Assembly (NCBI GenBank): GCA_010645155.1
Contig: CM021315.1
Span: 5,458,820 to 5,522,819, forward strand
Direction: 5' to 3'
Source: Tigriopus japonicus
Taxonomy: Eukaryota; Arthropoda; Copepoda; Harpacticoida; Harpacticidae
Length of the DNA stretch: 64,000 bases
Shown here: positions 46,452-59,082 of the stretch, one piece after another
Layout: each line of letters starts with the position of its first letter
Numbering within the stretch: position 1 is the stretch's first letter
Notes under the pieces: generated by a model
Database searches by the model: none
Told to the model about the DNA's origin: nothing
The model's input: the letters and a program-made list of their open reading frames with translations, nothing else
Program-made: the position numbers and the translations under genes

Positions 46452-48417
46452 CTAGGCGATAAATCCAGGCGATTGTCATCGAGGTTGCGTCGCCAAATTA
46501 TCAAAACATTCCGCGACTAGTTTCAAAACTTCGTTTTTCTCCAGAGGTTCCAGACGAGACCTTGCTTTTCCAACCCAAAGTATCCCATTTTTTTGGGTAG
46601 AAATTGGGGTTTCTTTTATTGGTTTCAGTCTATATTGCAATGCATTTTCAAAAGCCAAATTGTAGATATTTAACACATCACATTTATTACACTTTCATTT
46701 GCGTTTAGCAAACAATCAAGTGATGACTAAAACTTTGACAAAACAAAGTTACATAAAAATACATTGAAGCAAAAAGACGTAATAACATTTGAAACACATT
46801 GAAAAAAAAAATCTTTTACAATTCAGATGCAGAAGTTCAAGTGTCTTAATTACAACAATATTATGCAATTGAAAGGAATTGCAATTAGTTATTGCTAAAA
46901 ATAACTGAACAAAATATAAATGAAATATTGGGAGCTCTCAAAGAAAGCAAATTTGTGGCCTATTTTCAGTTAAGGGTCATTTAGTTTGAAGAAGGCTTGT
47001 TTTGTTTACAAGGAAAAACGAACAATTCAAAAGTGGATAAGATCGTTTTCTGTCCTTTTCTGTACTAAACTCATCTAGTATTGCTTTGTCCACGTCAGCC
47101 GAGTCGATAATATCTTGAATATCTTCGATTTTCTCTTTCAGTGTGTCCTTCAGGCTTTCAAAAATTTGCAAAAGTTTGATGAACAATTTTTACACAAAGT
47201 TCACCTCTTAGGAAATTAATGAATTGTGTCCTGGATAAATTTTTGAAAGCCTGAACACATGCCATTACATATGCACCACATACGCCATTTTTTTCATGAG
47301 GTACTCGATCAAATACAAAAAATATTTACATTTGAATAAATTGGGTCTTTTCAAACATTACCACCCTAAACCATTGGTTTGGATGTCATCTTTTTAAAGC
47401 ATTATCTTCAGTGTCTTTTGAGAGACAAACTGTACGTTGGTGCATGTTCTGACTCTTCTAATTTAATATGGAGCACGTCAAAATGACTCAGGTACAAAAC
47501 ATCTTATCAGAAGGTTGAAGATCAAATCGTTAAGATTTGAAAATATACATGTCAAAAAGTATAATTGCTGCCAACCCTAAATTTTGAGTTTGAAGAATGC
47601 TATTCCTAAAGAAAAAGAAAGTGTGACCAAAAACTGATCTTAAAATACAAATTGATTTGTATCTTATCAAACTCAACAGGTTTACAACAAAGCCAAACGC
47701 CACGCCCTGCCTGCATCTGCCTGAGGTATCTTAAATCATTTGAATACACAATATCAGCTTTTCTAAACCTTAAGATAAAATCTGTTTACTTTTTAGTTGA
47801 TAATTCTTAACATTCAAGGTTAATCAAGACCCAATTTTATTAAAATGTAAATATTTTTTGTATATGATCATGTACGTAATGAAAAAAAAGATAAACTTGA
47901 TGCCCGTGAGAGGCCAAATAGCCAAATTGATGGTTGATTGTCTTTGAGAGCATCTTTAATTCTTCTTCCAATAGCATTTGAAGACTGTGTGCAATCTCTG
48001 ATCAAAGATATTCCTAATGTCAAGAATCCGACCGCTTTTCCTCACTAGGACAGAAAACGATCTCATCCACCATTGAATCTTTCGTTTTTCCCCTGTAAAC
48101 GAAATAAGCCTTCTTCAAAATAAATGACCTTTAACTGAAAATAGGCCACAAGTTTGCTTTCTTTGAGAGCTTCCAATATTTCATTTATATTTTGTTCAGT
48201 TATTTTTAGCAATAACTAATTGCAATTCCTTTCAAAATTTTACTTTTTGTTGTGTCAAAGGTTTAGTCGTCACTAGATAGTTTGATACTTTGGGACTTGG
48301 GTTGGAAAAGCAGTCTTTTCTGGGACCTGAAAAAACGAAGTTTTGAAACTAGTCGCGGAATGTTTTGATAATTTGGCGACGCAACCTCGATGACAATCTC
48401 CTGGATTTATCGCCTAG
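46452..48417. mobile_element. Foldback element, copy 1 (1,966 bp)
   Basis: It begins CTAGGCGATAAATCCAGGCG and ends with the reverse complement of nearly the same sequence. The inverted arms extend well inward: the outer ~90 bp match closely, and blocks around the 46970-47060 and 48060-48150 regions also pair. A 69-codon frame (47186-46977, minus; MFIKLLQIFESLKDTLKEK) is shared with copy 2. No transposase is recognisable. Target duplication is not evident. Confidence 0.8.
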
Positions 48418-50080
48418 ACCTAGAGGCAAATGCTTCCACAGCAAAGCATCAGAAAAACAATTCCTTGGATGTGGCTGGCCAACAAAAGGCACAACAACAA
48501 CTTGCAACTTCCTTCAGCAAAAGGTGCATTTAAAGGCATTTCATATTTCTGAATCATCAATTATTTTTAATTTTTATCATCAATAGGCCAGAATTTGCCG
48601 TGGACCTTGCCCACATGCTAGAGGCAACACAAATTCCCCTCCATAAAGCTGAGCACCCCACTTTTAAGAACTTCATTGAGAAATACACAAAAAATCAGTG
48701 CCTACTATGATGACACTCATACGTTATATGGAAGATGAGGCCAAGGAAATCCTTTTCAAAATAAAGAAGAAGCAAGGTTCTTTATGACCAAAACTAAATA
48801 TTTCCAGACCCCCTAATTTTGAGATTTTTCAATGGTATTATTATTAATTTTAAGGCTTGGTGGAAAGATGTTTTATGTTGCTTTGGATGAGACACGTGAT
48901 CCCGTTGGCAGGGCCATGACTGCTATATTGGTGGAAATCCTAGAGGACGAGCTCAATAAGCCTTTTCTCATTGACATGGTTGATGTTGAGACACCAAATT
49001 ACTCATCAGTGCAACAAGTTGTCACCTCTGCCCTCCGCATCCTTCTTGGGGAAGATTTAGTCTTTGACAATTTCAAACTCCATCTCACTGATGGGGCATC
49101 TTATTGTCTAAAGGCCGGAAAGGCCCTCAAGGGAATCTTCCCAAAACTAATTCATGTCACTTGCCTCTGTCACGACTTGAACAGGGTGGCTGAGCTTGCC
49201 CGAACAATCTACCCACGGGTGAATACCCTGATTGCTGAGATAAAAAAGATCTTCATTAAGAGTGCTCAGAGGCGCAGAGATTTTGCTCCCTCTTGCAACA
49301 TCCCCCTTCCATCTGAGCCAATCATTACGCATTAGGGGACGTGGCTAGAGGCAGCATTTTATTTTGCAAAGCATTTCCAAACAATTAAGGACTTCATCAA
49401 TGGCTTTGAAGAAGACAGCCAAGCCATTATTGGGGCCAAGCAGGTCAAGGCCAATCCTGATATTATTGGTGAATTGGCTGTCATCAGGGGATCTTTGCCA
49501 ATTGTGGTGGAGTCTATTAAGGCTGTAGAAGGTAGAAAACCCCTAGTTGAGGCAATAAAAATTGTAGAGAAAGTTCAGAGGGAGCTCCTCATTGAGCCTT
49601 TTGCAACTAAACTCAAGGAACAGCTTGCAAAAAAACCGGACTTCATGTCATGCATGAGGTGTCTAAAGTTCTCAGAGGCTCCACTGACGCCTTCACTGAT
49701 ACCTTCAATGGATTTGATTTAGAACTCCCATCAATGTACGTCAATGCTCCCATAGTGAATGTCGAATGTGAGAGGTGTTTTAGCTTCATGAAGATTATAA
49801 ATGCGCCTACGAGGCTTAAAATGACAGAGCAACATGTCAAAGATGCTATGGTTGTTAAGTGGAATGAGGATGTATTAACTATCCCCAGGAGCTAATAAAA
49901 TGGTCATCTTTTCATCTTTTTTATGTTCATTAGCAACATTGTGTTAAAAAAGGGACTTATTGTCCAAAAGCAAAGGTCTAAATTCACATGCTGCTATAGG
50001 CCTTGACATATTTTTTTGCACTTTTTCTGCACTGTTTTTGCACATTTTAGTCTTTTTTTGCACGAAAAGTGCACCCCTAG
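48418..50080 (+). pseudogene. hAT-family transposase pseudogene
   Basis: The frame at 48832-49335 has the hAT/DUF659-type core: FYVALDETRDPVGRAM, LTDGASYCLKAGKAL, FPKLIHVTCLCHDLNRVAEL. A TAG at 49333 replaces the tryptophan of the usual TRWGTWL motif; the same frame continues GTWLEAAFYFAKHF. A frameshift near 49650 leads to NAPIVNVECERCFSFMKIIN, the C-terminal dimerisation segment, ending at 49893. N-terminal pieces (48590-48780) are also broken. The 3' end GTGCACCCCTAG at 50080 looks like a hAT terminus. The left end is lost at the boundary with the foldback element. Confidence 0.82.
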
Positions 50081-51140
50081 TGATGAGGTCTCATGAATTG
50101 TTCCATGGTTCTTTCAGTACGTAGTCATTTCTGTTCTGAATTGAGGACCATTGTCGGATCGGAGAACTTTTGGGTATCCGAATGGGAGAAAAACATTTTC
50201 CATCACTTTAATGATATCTGCTGTGGTAGTCCTCCTCAACTTGTGTGCAAATATGTATCAAGAATAAGCATTAATCATTGCTAACCAGGTCTGACCTGAC
50301 CATTGGAATAGATCTGCTCCAATCAAGTCCATTGTTCCTGAGATCGTTGTACTTTGAATGGGTTCTGCTCTTTGAGAGGCTTGAAATCTTTAGCAAGCAA
50401 GACATTTTTCAATCAAGTTCTGGATTTCATTATTGATCCCTGGCCAGTAATAAAGTTGCTGAGCAGCTTGTCTTGTTTTGTTGATGCCTTGGTGAGATAG
50501 TCTGTGTTACATCCTTAAAATCCCTTTCCTGTCAAGGTATGGAACAATCATGCGATTTCCATAGATAATCAATGTCTCTTCTTCTTTGTCGAAAAGATAG
50601 AGATCTTGCCATACATTTAAAAATGCTCGAGCAGGGTGTGTAGCAGGCAGCTTTCTAACGTCGACTTCTCTGCGCAACGCTTGTATAAGTGATCGATAAT
50701 CATGTTATCAAATAACATTTGAAGTGAAGGTTCTTCCGCCACGCTATAGCACATTTCAACATTGCCTTCTTTATCCATTTCCTCGGGAGGAAAAACTAGT
50801 GCTCTGGAGAGTGCGTCGGCAATTAAATGATCCTTACCAGCATTCCATGTTATATTGAAATTGTAGGGAGAAAGCGCTTCGAGGAAACGTAAAAGACGCG
50901 GGTTCGTAATGTCAATGATTAGCTTTTTCATGATTTCAATCAAAGATTTATGATCTGTGATAACTGAATTTGTCCATTCCCCTTAAGTAGTAATCACATT
51001 TTTGCATTGCTCGTACAATGGCAAGACATTCAAGTTCAATTACAGCATAATTTGATTGTGCTTGAGTTAATGCAAATGATCCACATTGAAAAATTCTCGG
51101 TTGTCCTTCTCTTGTTCTTTGTACTTGGGTTGATCGAACA
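50081..51140 (-). pseudogene. Ty3/Gypsy RNase H-integrase remnant
   Basis: On the minus strand the RNase H end is seen (DITNPRLLRFLEALSPY, NAGKDHLIADALSRA). An integrase zinc-binding segment follows (LSHQGINKTRQAAQQLYYWP, KCLACKDF), then a broken integrase core. Stops and frameshifts are frequent. The reverse transcriptase side is missing beyond 51140, next to the inverted-repeat element starting at 51198. Confidence 0.82.
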
Positions 51141-51197
51141 ACAATGAGACTGGCTCAATTACGCTTTAATGAAGTGGTTTTGTGGAAAATTGTTTTA

Positions 51198-53148
51198 ATG
51201 GGACACTGTAATCGCATGCGTTTTCTTTTCTTACCGCTGGAGCCACCACCCCAACTTCAATCCGCCTGTCTTAGCTTGGAAGAAGCAAGAGTGCTTCAGT
51301 TAAAACGTGATAAATACCTCCTGTGAAAGGCCTTTGGCCAAAATGAGAACAGAATTGATTAGGGTAGAGACATATCTAAGTCATCAAACAATCACTCTCA
51401 ACATTGGTTGACAAAATGCCGAGCATTTTACGACCAAATGATAGTGATGATTTCACTTTTCCTCACACTCCAGCCTCAGCTGCCGCGTCTCGTCTGCCTT
51501 CGAGAAGAGAGCGAGCAATTTTGAAATTTCCCGCCAAGGTAACGGAGCCCAGAGTCTGGGCTGCCAGATGGCGGTTTGGCCCGCCAGATTTTGGTGTTTC
51601 TGGCGGTTTGAGGCCTCGTCTGGCGGCGAAATTTTTTATTTGGCGGGACAGAAAAATCTGGCGGTATTCTGGCGGTTTACGTTACAGTCTGGCGTTGGGA
51701 AATTTCTGTTTGGCGGGGAAGAACATTTTGACAAGTTTCTGGCGGTATTTAACTGAAAATCGTAAAATTTGGCGTACTTTCTTTGATTTGTAGGATTGGT
51801 AGAAACACAGTAGTGTCACACTGTTCTAGCAGAATTCAGCATAACAGAGCTAGAGCTCAAAGTTACAGCATAAGTTACAAAAAATAATGTGACCATTTTT
51901 GGCCCATCTCTTTCGTTTTTCTCTTTTTTATGTTAACTTTCCTGCAATTTCAGATAAACAACCAAAAGTAGCGCTTATAATAATAATCATCACTTATACA
52001 TCTTGATATTAAAATCTTATAATTAATATAAGAGAGTGCTGGGCTGTTGAAACTAGTATTGGTAAGCTTGAAGATTTTAGCAAATAGAAGATGCTTTTCA
52101 AGCTGAAAAAGGGGCAAGCAAAATGCGCTAGATTGGAAAAAAATGTGCTGGCATTGTAAAGAAAGTGTGTTGGGATGAAAAAAATAAATGCTTGAATGGT
52201 AAACAAAGTGTATTGGAATGGCAAATCAATTTATTGCAGTGACAAACTCAAATGTCAAAGAAACTGAAGAGTTTTTAAGCAAAAACAAAAAATGTAAAAA
52301 ATGCAATTTTGCATTTCTGTTGGCTAAAACATGGCTAATGAAGTGCAAGAAATGCCAAAAAATCAAAATTTGCAAATATATGGGTAAAAGGCCAAACAAA
52401 TAATACACAATATTGCCAAATATTTCAACTACTTCCAAAAGCACATTTTTAGGGTACGAAACCTTTCGAAAGTTTCACACTCATGATTATTAGCTTGAAT
52501 ATGATGGCGGTTTGCTTTATTTTTTGTCTTATTTGGTCTTACTGATAAACTCAAATTCAAAGTCTCTTTCTATCTAAATGAGAGCAAATGTGTGCGAAAA
52601 ATGTGTCTTATTAAACTGGATCAACCCGAAGGATGCCTGATAAGTTCAACTCAGCTATCTTTATTGATGAACGGTTAGTGCATGATATGTCTCCTCTAGA
52701 ACAAATGCATAATGAAGGAACTGGAATCAGGCGTTATTCTGGCGGTTTTTTTAAAAATCTGGCGGAGAATTTCGATATCTGGCGTTTTTGACAGGGTGAT
52801 CTGGCGTTTTTGGTCTCCAATTACCTGGCAGCCCTGGCCCAGACTGGCAGATGGGCAAAGTAGGGCTGGACTGTGAAGAAGCGTAATATCATCGCTATCA
52901 TTTTGATCGTAAAATCCTCAGCATTTTGTCAACCAATGTTGAGAGTGATTGTTTGATGACTTAGATACGAGTATGTCTCTACCCCAGTCAATTCTGTTCT
53001 CATTTTGGCAAAAGGCCTTTCACAGGAGGGATTTATCACGTTTTAACTGAAGCACTCTCGCTTCTTCCAAGCTAAGACTGGCGGATTGAAGTTGGGGTGG
53101 TGGCTCCAACGGTAAGAAAAGAAAACGCATGTGATTACAGTGTCCCAT
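51198..53148. mobile_element. Long-TIR element split by a nested insertion
   Basis: Left arm 51198-51555 and right arm 52846-53148 are inverted copies: both begin ATGGGACACTGTAATC(G/A)CATGCG. Both ends are flanked by TA. Without the 1,282-bp insertion the unit is about 660 bp and almost wholly palindromic. Related arms occur at 58027-58440 and 58818-59082. Confidence 0.78.
51556..52837. mobile_element. Non-autonomous hAT-like element, 1,282 bp, nested
   Basis: Termini CTGGGCTGCCAG and (reverse strand) CCAGGGCTGCCAGG are flanked by an 8-bp near-duplicate, CCCAGAGT at 51548-51555 and CCCAGACT at 52838-52845. Subterminal tctggcgg/ccgccaga motifs recur many times at both ends, a common hAT feature. 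No transposase frame is present. The related terminus appears at the window end (63976-64000). Confidence 0.75.
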
Positions 53149-53316
53149 TACACTTGTAGTTTTGACATTTTTCTACAATAGTTATTGTATGCACAATTTT
53201 CAAATTTCTCGCCGTTCTCCTACAAAGTGATGTCAAAATAGGGTTCATGTGAGACACCCTACCGATTTTTGTTGTTATTAAAACATGGAGCAACGTGATG
53301 CTATCAAAACCTTTGT

Positions 53317-55287
53317 CTAGGCGATAAATCCAGGAGATTGTCATCGAGGTTGCGTCGCCAAATTATCAAAACATTCCGTGACTAGTTTCAAAACTTCGTA
53401 TTTTCAGGTCCCAGAAAAGACTGCTTTTCCAACCCAAGTCCCAAAGTATCAAAATATCTAGTGACGACTAAACCTTTGACACAACAAAACAAAGTAAAAT
53501 TTTGAAAGGAATTGCAATTAGTTATTGCTAAAAATAACTGAACAAAATATAAATGAAATATTGGAAGCTCTCAAAGAAAGCAAACTTGTGGCCTATTTTC
53601 AGTTAAAGGTCATTTATTTTGAAGAAGGCTTATTTCGTTTACAGGGGAAAAACGAACGATTCAATGGTGGATGAGATCGTTTTCTGTCCTAGTGAGGAAA
53701 AGCGGTCGGATTCTTGACATTAGGAATATCTTTGATCAGAGATTGCACACAGTCTTCAAATGCTATTGGAAGAAGAATTAAAGATGCTCTCAAAGACAAT
53801 CAACCATCAATTTGGCTATTTGGCCTCTCACGGGCATCAAGTTTATCTTTTTTTTTCATTACGTACATGATCATATACGAAAAATATTTACATTTTAATA
53901 AAATTGGGTCTTGATTAACCTTGAATGTTAAGAATTATCAACTAAAAAGTAAACAGATTTTATCTTAAGGTTTAGAAAAGTTGATATTGTGTATTCAAAT
54001 GATTTAAGATACCTCAGGCAGATGCATGCAGGGCGTGGCGTTTGGCTTTGTTGTAAACCTGTTGAGTTTGATAAGATACAAATCAATTTGTATTTTAAGA
54101 TCAGTTTTTGGTCACACTTTCTTTTTCTTTAGGAATAGTATTCTTCAAACTCAAAATTTAGGGTTGGCAGCAATTATACTTTTTGACATGTATATTTTCA
54201 AATCTTAACGATTTGATCTTCAACCTTCTGATAAGATGTTTTGTACCTGAGTCATTTTGACGTGCTCCATATTAAATTAGAAGAGTCAGAACATGCACCA
54301 ACGTACAGTTTGTCTCTCAAAAGACACTGAAGATAATGCTTTAAAAAGATGACATCCAAACCAATGGTTTAGGGTGGTAATGTTTGAAAAGACCCAATTT
54401 ATTCAAATGTAAATATTTTTTGTATTTGATCGAGTACCTCATGAAAAAAATGGCATATGTGGTGCATATGTAATGGCATGTGTTCAGGCTTTCAAAAATT
54501 TATCCAGGACACAATTCATTAATTTCCTAAGAGGTGAACTTTGTGTAAAAATTGTTCATCAAACTTTTGCAAATTTTTGAAAGCCTGAAGGACACACTGA
54601 AAGAGAAAATCAAAGATATTCAAGATATTATCGACTCGGCTGACGTGGACAAAGCAATACTAGATGAGTTTAGTACAGAAAAGGACAGAAAACGATCTTA
54701 TCCACTTTTGAATTGTTCGTTTTTCCTTGTAAACAAAACAAGCCTTCTTCAAACTAAATGACCCTTAACTGAAAATAGGCCACAAATTTGCTTTCTTTGA
54801 GAGCTCCCAATATTTCATTTATATTTTGTTCAGTTATTTTTAGCAATAACTAATTGCAATTCCTTTCAATTGCATAATATTGTTGTAATTAAGACACTTG
54901 AACTTCTGCATCTGAATTGTAAAGGAGTTTTTTTTTTCAATGTGTTGCAAATGTTATTACGTCTTTTTGCTTCAATGTATTTTTTATGTAACTTTGTTTT
55001 GTCAAAGTTTTAGTCATCACTTGATTGTTTGCTAAACGCAAATGAAAGTGTAATAAATGTGATGTGTTAAATATCTACAACTTGGCTTTTGAAAATGCAT
55101 TGCAATATAGACTGAAACCAATAAAAGAAACCCCAATTTCTACCCAAAAAATGGGATACTTTGGGTTGGAAAAGCAAGTTCTCGTCTGGAACCTCTGGAG
55201 AAAAACGAAGTTTTGAAACTAGTCGCGGAATGTTTTGATAATTTGGCGACGCAACCTCGATGACAATCGCCTGGATTTATCGCCTAG
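53317..55287. mobile_element. Foldback element, copy 2 (1,971 bp), inverted
   Basis: It is the reverse complement of the element at 46452-48417 over its whole length, with small differences. It has the same CTAGGCGATAAATCCAGG termini and the same 69-codon frame, here on the plus strand at 54552-54761 with one clear residue difference (EDIQ/KDIQ). The pair forms a 2-kb inverted repeat with a 4.9-kb spacer. Confidence 0.85.
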
Positions 55288-55684
55288 ATTGCCGCGATCA
55301 TAGAGTTCCTCTTAACGGAGAAGTTTGTGGAGCAAAGCTTGCAGAAAATATCTTCACCATTTGGCTTTTTTCCCCATACCTCCGTTCCTCCAAACTCTAA
55401 GACAACTGAGGTGGAATTTAATACTTTGGGCATAATTTGCGATTGTTAAATGTTTGCATGTAGCCACAACGAAAGAAAAGAAACCACATTCTGTTTGACA
55501 ACAATGAGGGGTTGGAGGAGAATTGACAAGGGCTACCAAAATCTTAGCGAAATAAGATTTTCAGCCGATTTTTCTGAAAAAAATGGAAAAGGTGCAAAGA
55601 AGTGCAAAACTATATGAAAAATGCAAAAAGCGCAATAAAAGCAAAAAATGAAAAAAGTACATTTGCGTGAAATGTGCACCCCTA
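55288..55684. mobile_element. Second hAT-like right-end fragment
   Basis: The end AAATGTGCACCCCTA near 55672-55684, preceded by gcaaaaa-rich subterminal sequence, resembles the terminus at 50020-50080 of the broken hAT element. The inner part contains only short open frames. It is probably a truncated copy. Confidence 0.4.
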
Positions 55685-56700
55685 CTCATCACCTTACAAT
55701 CCTTCATGAAACGGTCTAGCTGAGTCATCAGTAAAATCCATTAAGAAGAAGGTCAGATGTTTTGTGTATTCCAAGGTGTGCTAGCAAAGTTGACTTCGAG
55801 GCAACTTCAAGGCAGTTTCAGCCGTTTTGTTGATAGCATAAGCTTTCTTGAATCAGAAGTACACCAAGCAACTCATGAAAAAGAGAAGTGTACCACTGGT
55901 GCCAAGGTGCAACAAGTAGATACGTCAACAATTTTTCAACGCTAGTCATATGTTTAGCATGCACAAACATGTGCTAGTTCCATTGACTTCAAGTGAACTT
56001 CTAGCAAGCTGGGTCGCTATTTGGGCTTAGCATCAGGTTTGATTGATGAGAGGTTCTCCGAGAAGCACGCCTAGAGAGGAGCATTCCAACGTTTGGAAGC
56101 ACTCCCATTTGAATACTTCAACGCTGATCAATCGAACTGCAAGCAAACTTCCTTCCAGTGTTTCCTTAAATTAGCTGCCAAAATTTGCTTGCTCCTGTAA
56201 GATCAATCAATGTTTTGAATGGGATGGAGTAATATGAAATAAAGAAGGAGAAATGTGGAATAGCTGAACCAGCGGGCAATTAGTGTTTCGAGAGGATGAA
56301 TTTACGATCATAGATGTAGAGGCAATTCTAGGTTGGAATGAGAAACTTACTTTTCAAAATGGCAGCTGTCCCAACAAAACCAGCCAATTGAACTACGAAG
56401 TGTCCTAACAAGTACACTTTCTAGAGTTGCCATCAAAACATATGCTCACACCATTTACTTGAACTGGACGATTCATATTGCGTTTGGCACAATTTGTCAA
56501 AATTGCACCCAACAAACTATCAGTGCTACAAGTTCAAATTGAATTAGTATATGAAATCACTGAATGCGATTTGGTTGGGTTGCAGAAATCTTCAAAGGAG
56601 CTGTGTTCATAAAGTTAATGAAAAGTTTACTCTCAAGTAGACTTTGGAGCATACCTTCAAGTAAACTAGCAAGCATTCCAAGACCAATACAACCAAAACA
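55685..56700. other. Unassigned repeat-region sequence
   Basis: No recognisable coding domain was found. The sequence lies between transposon fragments and may be further degraded retroelement DNA. Confidence 0.4.
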
Positions 56701-57140
56701 TATGACCTAGAGTCTACTTAAGAAATGTAATTTGAGTAGGGAAGACTTCAAAATTGCATTGAGTCATTTTCAAGAAATCCCAAGAGAGGACGGATACTCT
56801 CTAAATCAGCTATTCTTTGGTAGGAGTTTCCGAAACGCTCTTCCGAAGATCTCGGTTGATCAAAATTTTTGCCCTGATGGCAAAGCATCAAGGGACAAGA
56901 TACGATTAAGAAAAACCTTGCAATCTGATATTCGATCCAAGCCAATAAAACAATTGCTGTAGGGACAAAGGTGTTAGTACAAAACCCTATCAGCAAAATT
57001 TGGAATTGTTAAGCGACCGTGACAAAACTCCTCGAACATGGAAGAAGTTATGAATTATCGAGCACAAAGTCTCCAAGAGGTATCCATACCTTGCAACCTC
57101 CCATGGAAAATGTTGTGCGAGCCAGAATTTAACATTACCT
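56700..57140 (+). pseudogene. Ty3/Gypsy integrase C-terminal fragment
   Basis: The plus frame 56732-56962 reads like the end of a Gypsy integrase (FQEIPREDGYSLNQLFFGRS, FRNALPKI). After a stop it continues as GTKVLVQNPISKIWNC and TVTKLLEHGRSYEL, the usual post-integrase segment. It is a remnant with stops and no LTRs seen. Confidence 0.72.
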
Positions 57141-57394
57141 GATCATGTGACATTAATTGGCCCTTGATTAAACTCCACACTAATTAAATTTCACTTTGCA
57201 TATCAGGTAAATACCTTTGACACATTTCCAGCAGGCTTGAGGATTTTCAATAACCAAACTGCGCTATCAAATGAGCAAAATGGTTTAGATATGTTTCTGA
57301 AAAGGAAATGTTTCATTTAATCATGAACTTCTGTTTCCCGCGTAGATTTGGCGGCCAGTCTCTACCCAGGGTCCCTACTTCGTGTCATATGATT

Positions 57395-57465
57395 CTATTT
57401 TGATTCTTCTATGCTTCTGGATATGCCTCCATTATACTTACAAACTACCTCAACGATCAACCTAG
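57395..57465. repeat. Partial copy of the palindromic MITE
   Basis: It shares TTCTTCTATGCTTCTGGATATG...ACTACCTCAACGATCAACCTA with the arms of the 27306 and 36729 MITEs. Only one arm is present. Confidence 0.5.
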
Positions 57466-57469
57466 TATT

Positions 57470-57860
57470 ACCATGCTAACTCTGCACAAGTCGATTGTTC
57501 AGCCACAACCGCAGGAATGTTCCATACCCATTTGGGCTCCCATGAGTTCGGCGGGTCTGCAAAAGGTCGAGGAGGTCCAAAGATGTTTCACTAGGAATAT
57601 CACATGAATGAGAGAGCTCTCGTATTGGGAGGGGCGCCAAAAGTTAGGGCTGTTAAGTACTCAAACAAGGCATGAAAAGTATCAGATACTGTCTGTTTTC
57701 AAGAGCATTCATTGCTCTGTCCTAACCCAGGATTTGAGATCAGTTGTAGCGATCCTAGAGGTTTTACTTGTGTTGTGAGAGCACCTCCAAATCCAAAGGA
57801 ATCAAGGCAAGTTGGAACAATTAAGTCCTCCTATGACTTATGTCAATAAAACGACATTCA
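57470..57860 (+). pseudogene. Non-LTR (LINE) reverse-transcriptase end fragment
   Basis: The translated pieces LHKSIVQPQPQECSIPIWAP, AGLQKVEEVQRCFTRNI and MRELSYWEGRQKLGLLSTQ match the C-terminal region of non-LTR reverse transcriptases of Jockey/CR1-like type. At least one stop (after FTRNIT) interrupts it and the catalytic core is absent. Confidence 0.7.
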
Positions 57861-58026
57861 TCCGAACTTTATTGTATTTCTTCATTAACTCCAGGTTATT
57901 ACGCAGGAAAATTCACACTAACGCAGTAATGCGCCCTCACTCGATCCCACTCCACGACTCCTTGGTTAAAACACAACCTTGAACTATTTTAGAGGGATTG
58001 AAGTATTGAACACCCACTTTTTCAAT

Positions 58027-59082
58027 GGGACACTGTAGCGCAGGGGTCGGCAACCTGTGGGCCCAAGGATGGTTTTGGGTGGGCCCCAAGAGCTTATGGG
58101 AAGTCCAAAATATTGGGCCTGAGAGCCGTTCGTAGTTCATACTAGTGGGCCCAGAGTTCTTTGATCAATAAATTGTGGGCCCACGAACCTTCCACCATCT
58201 GTTTGGTGGGCCCCAAGACAAATTTAGTGGGCCTTGAACCAAAAATGGTTGCCGACGCCTGCTGTAGCGCATGCGTTTCTTTTCTTACGCTGGAGCCTCC
58301 GCTCCAATTTTGATCCGCCCGTCTTGACTTGGAAGAAGCGAGAGTGTTTCAGTTAAAACGTGATAAATCCCTCCTGTGGAAGCCCTTTTGCCAAAATGAG
58401 AACATAATTGGCTAGGGTAGAGACATATTCACTCGAAATCAATTTTTATAACTACGGATGGAACCACAAGGTGGGCATACAGAAGATTTTGTTGGACAAG
58501 TTACAGCAGTTGAATGGCAAAGGTTGGATGTGAAAACTTGATTTTTTTCCATAGCTCATTGTGCGGCATTGTGCTTAAACATATACAGTCTGTTCAGTGG
58601 ACTGTACTACATTGAGTTTTATTAATACTAGAGACACTCAGGTTTACCACTACATTTTGCCAGAGGGTGCATTGTCCTAAAATTGTCGCGTAAGTGAGCG
58701 CGAGGCAGGCAATGATGCACAAAAAAAACCAGCTGAACAGTTGTTAAGAATTCTGTCGAAATACGAGTAGACAGTTGGCTGGCTTCCCAAGCAAGCCTTA
58801 AATCAAGGTGCTCATCTAAGTCAGCGGGAAATTTCAAAATTGCTTGCTCTCTTCCTCGAAGGCAGACGAGACGCGGCAGGTGAGGCTGAAGTTTGAGGAA
58901 AAGTGAAATAATCACTGTCATTTTGATCGTAAAATGCTCAGCATTTTATCAACCAATGTTGAGAATGATTGTTTGATGACAAACATATGTCTCTACCCTA
59001 GTCAATTCTGTTTTCATTTTGGCAAAAGGCCTACAACAGGAGGGATATATCACGTTTTTACTGAAGCACTCTCGCAAACGGT
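58027..59082. mobile_element. Second long-TIR element, partial right arm
   Basis: The left arm (58027-58440) and the right arm (58818-59082, inverted) match the arms of the 51198-53148 element. The left arm is interrupted by the 221-bp MITE at 58041-58261. The right arm stops matching near 59082, about 60 bp short of the terminus. Confidence 0.65.
58041..58261. mobile_element. hAT-type MITE, 221 bp, perfect 8-bp target duplication
   Basis: Termini CAGGGGTCGGCAACC and (reverse strand) CAGGCGTCGGCAACC differ at one base. The flanks carry identical 8-bp CTGTAGCG at 58033-58040 and 58262-58269. The inside is a set of GTGGGCCC-type repeats. It is inserted in the left arm of the long-TIR element, so it is younger than that copy. 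Confidence 0.92.
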
